NCBI RefSeq assembly: GCF_000327385.1
Contig: NW_008709379.1
Location: 2,481,238-2,545,237, forward strand
Length of the DNA: 64,000 bases
Origin: Lottia gigantea
Lineage: Eukaryota > Mollusca > Gastropoda > Lottiidae
Direction of reading: 5' to 3'
Shown here: piece after piece, positions 62,913 through 64,000 of the stretch
Layout: each line of letters begins with the position of its first letter
Position numbering within the stretch: position 1 is the stretch's first letter
The notes under the pieces: model-generated
The model's database searches: none
Told to the model about the DNA's origin: nothing
The model's input: only the letters and a program-made list of their open reading frames with translations
Translations under genes and position numbers: made by a program

Positions 62913-64000
62913 CTCTTCAAAATATTCTTGATACCGGTAAAGAAGTTACTTTAATGGTAAATTAAATATATGTCTAGAAGCTTAATTGTGGCATGATTAC
63001 ACCAATTTCCGAAAGGAAGATGCTTCAGGTAAACTAAAACTGTCTGCTGTATGAATTGAAAGGTTATAATTTGCCTTAACAACCAAACCTTAAGATATGA
63101 GCTAATCATGATAATAAAAATAATCGAAAGTTTTAATTACAGGGTTTATCCTTCTTCAAACTCATTGGAATATTTCTCGATACTTATCCGCTATAAGTAT
63201 ACCGGTAGTTATCTTATAAGCTTCTGAAGTAACAATAATTATTGGTTGTTCTTGTGAACCAATAATGCTAATGCTGAGTTATATACTCAGTGGCGTTTTT
63301 TTATGAAACATTACCTAGGGAGCCGATCAGATATCAATATTCTTTCATTATGTAAATTGTTAGAAATTTTGGAAGTGGCGGGGGACGCCTTTGGTTATAT
63401 TCTCAAATAATAGACAAGTATTCCATATATCGGTACTAATGGAAGAACACTTCCACGTGTTTCTGCCGGCGGTCTCAGGCACATGGTGATAACAAGTGAA
63501 ATGCAAACTATATATGTGTATATAGATTTTGGCATAAATATATATCAAAACACATGAAGTAAGTTGACTAATATATACTACAACTAGCTACAATTGTGCG
63601 AATCAATTACAACATGAACACACCGATAATATAGCAATTGCCATCAGTTGCTCATGTTCTGATTTGTCGCAAAAATAGATCTTGCCGTCGAGATGAGATT
63701 GAGAATCCTGTGAACATCTAGTCGGTCGCAGTTGTATTCCTCTGGTCTACGGCGACAGATCTGATGAGATGCTTAAACAATCATGCCTACTTCACACGCA
63801 TGCTATCTGGAACGTTCGCTGTCCAACATCAAGATAAGGTAATGACTAATGTGGTGATACAATTATCATTATTAAATTCGAGACACATCAGTAAATGCAT
63901 TGACACAATGGCCCGTATGCACCAAATGAAATTAAGCCTAATTTAATTCTATTCTGTCCAAATAACATTAACTTTTAATTTAATTCTATATTTAAAAATT
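62913..64000. other. no recognised gene
   Basis: Contains a minus-strand match to the GCATCTC dispersed repeat (about 63735-63775). Short frames only. Confidence 0.4.

Overview
The window looks like a gene-poor, AT-rich (about two-thirds A+T by eye) stretch of an invertebrate nuclear genome, most probably a mollusc. The reasons are the kinds of repeats present: Penelope-like retroelements with GIY-YIG endonuclease, two elements built like the bivalve 'pearl' family (tetranucleotide microsatellite plus core tandem repeats of about 150-160 bp), a tRNA-derived SINE, and hAT, mariner and PIF/Harbinger remnants. I found no host gene that I can name in 64 kb. The coding sequence I recognise with confidence is transposon-derived and decayed. 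One assembly gap (Ns) lies at 41514-41700.

Layout. 0-9.4 kb: mostly featureless, with a 160-codon orphan reading frame (1325-1807) and a 1,008-bp hAT element with a perfect 8-bp target duplication (2248-3271). 9.4-12.3 kb: a LINE 3' part on the minus strand abuts a Penelope-like element on the plus strand. 13.6-17.8 kb: degenerate repeats and an 88-bp minisatellite. 19.6-25.3 kb: a Harbinger transposase N-terminal piece, a dispersed repeat pair, a hAT-like end and a second LINE family's 3' end. 27.9-33.4 kb: two pearl-like elements flanking an element whose interior received a Penelope fragment. 34-37.3 kb: a SINE cluster, including one full-length copy with a 13-bp target duplication. 38.6-41.7 kb: a tRNA-like relic, a foldback element, a hAT MITE with perfect 8-bp target duplication, and a second Penelope 3' copy of the 30-kb type running into the gap. 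42.3 kb: one possible promoter plus first exon. 42.6-50.6 kb: nothing recognisable except one short motif of a dispersed repeat. 50.6-51.4 kb: a MITE and a mariner relic. 54.2-56.1 kb: a 42-bp (14-codon) minisatellite of about 43 units. 58.0-59.2 kb: a dimeric tandem array of about 370-390 bp. 60.6-62.5 kb: repeats dense in ETS-like and nuclear-receptor-like motifs, including a 328-bp three-unit tandem array.

How parts relate. There are no operons or pathways here. The main story is layering of mobile elements. The Penelope fragments at 29.8 and 40.7-41.5 kb share protein and 3' untranslated sequence. The copy at 10.5-12.3 kb is a related but different family. The SINE copies are of different ages. 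Several non-autonomous DNA elements can be delimited exactly by target duplications. Everything stated about family identity rests on motif recognition by eye; no database search was possible.
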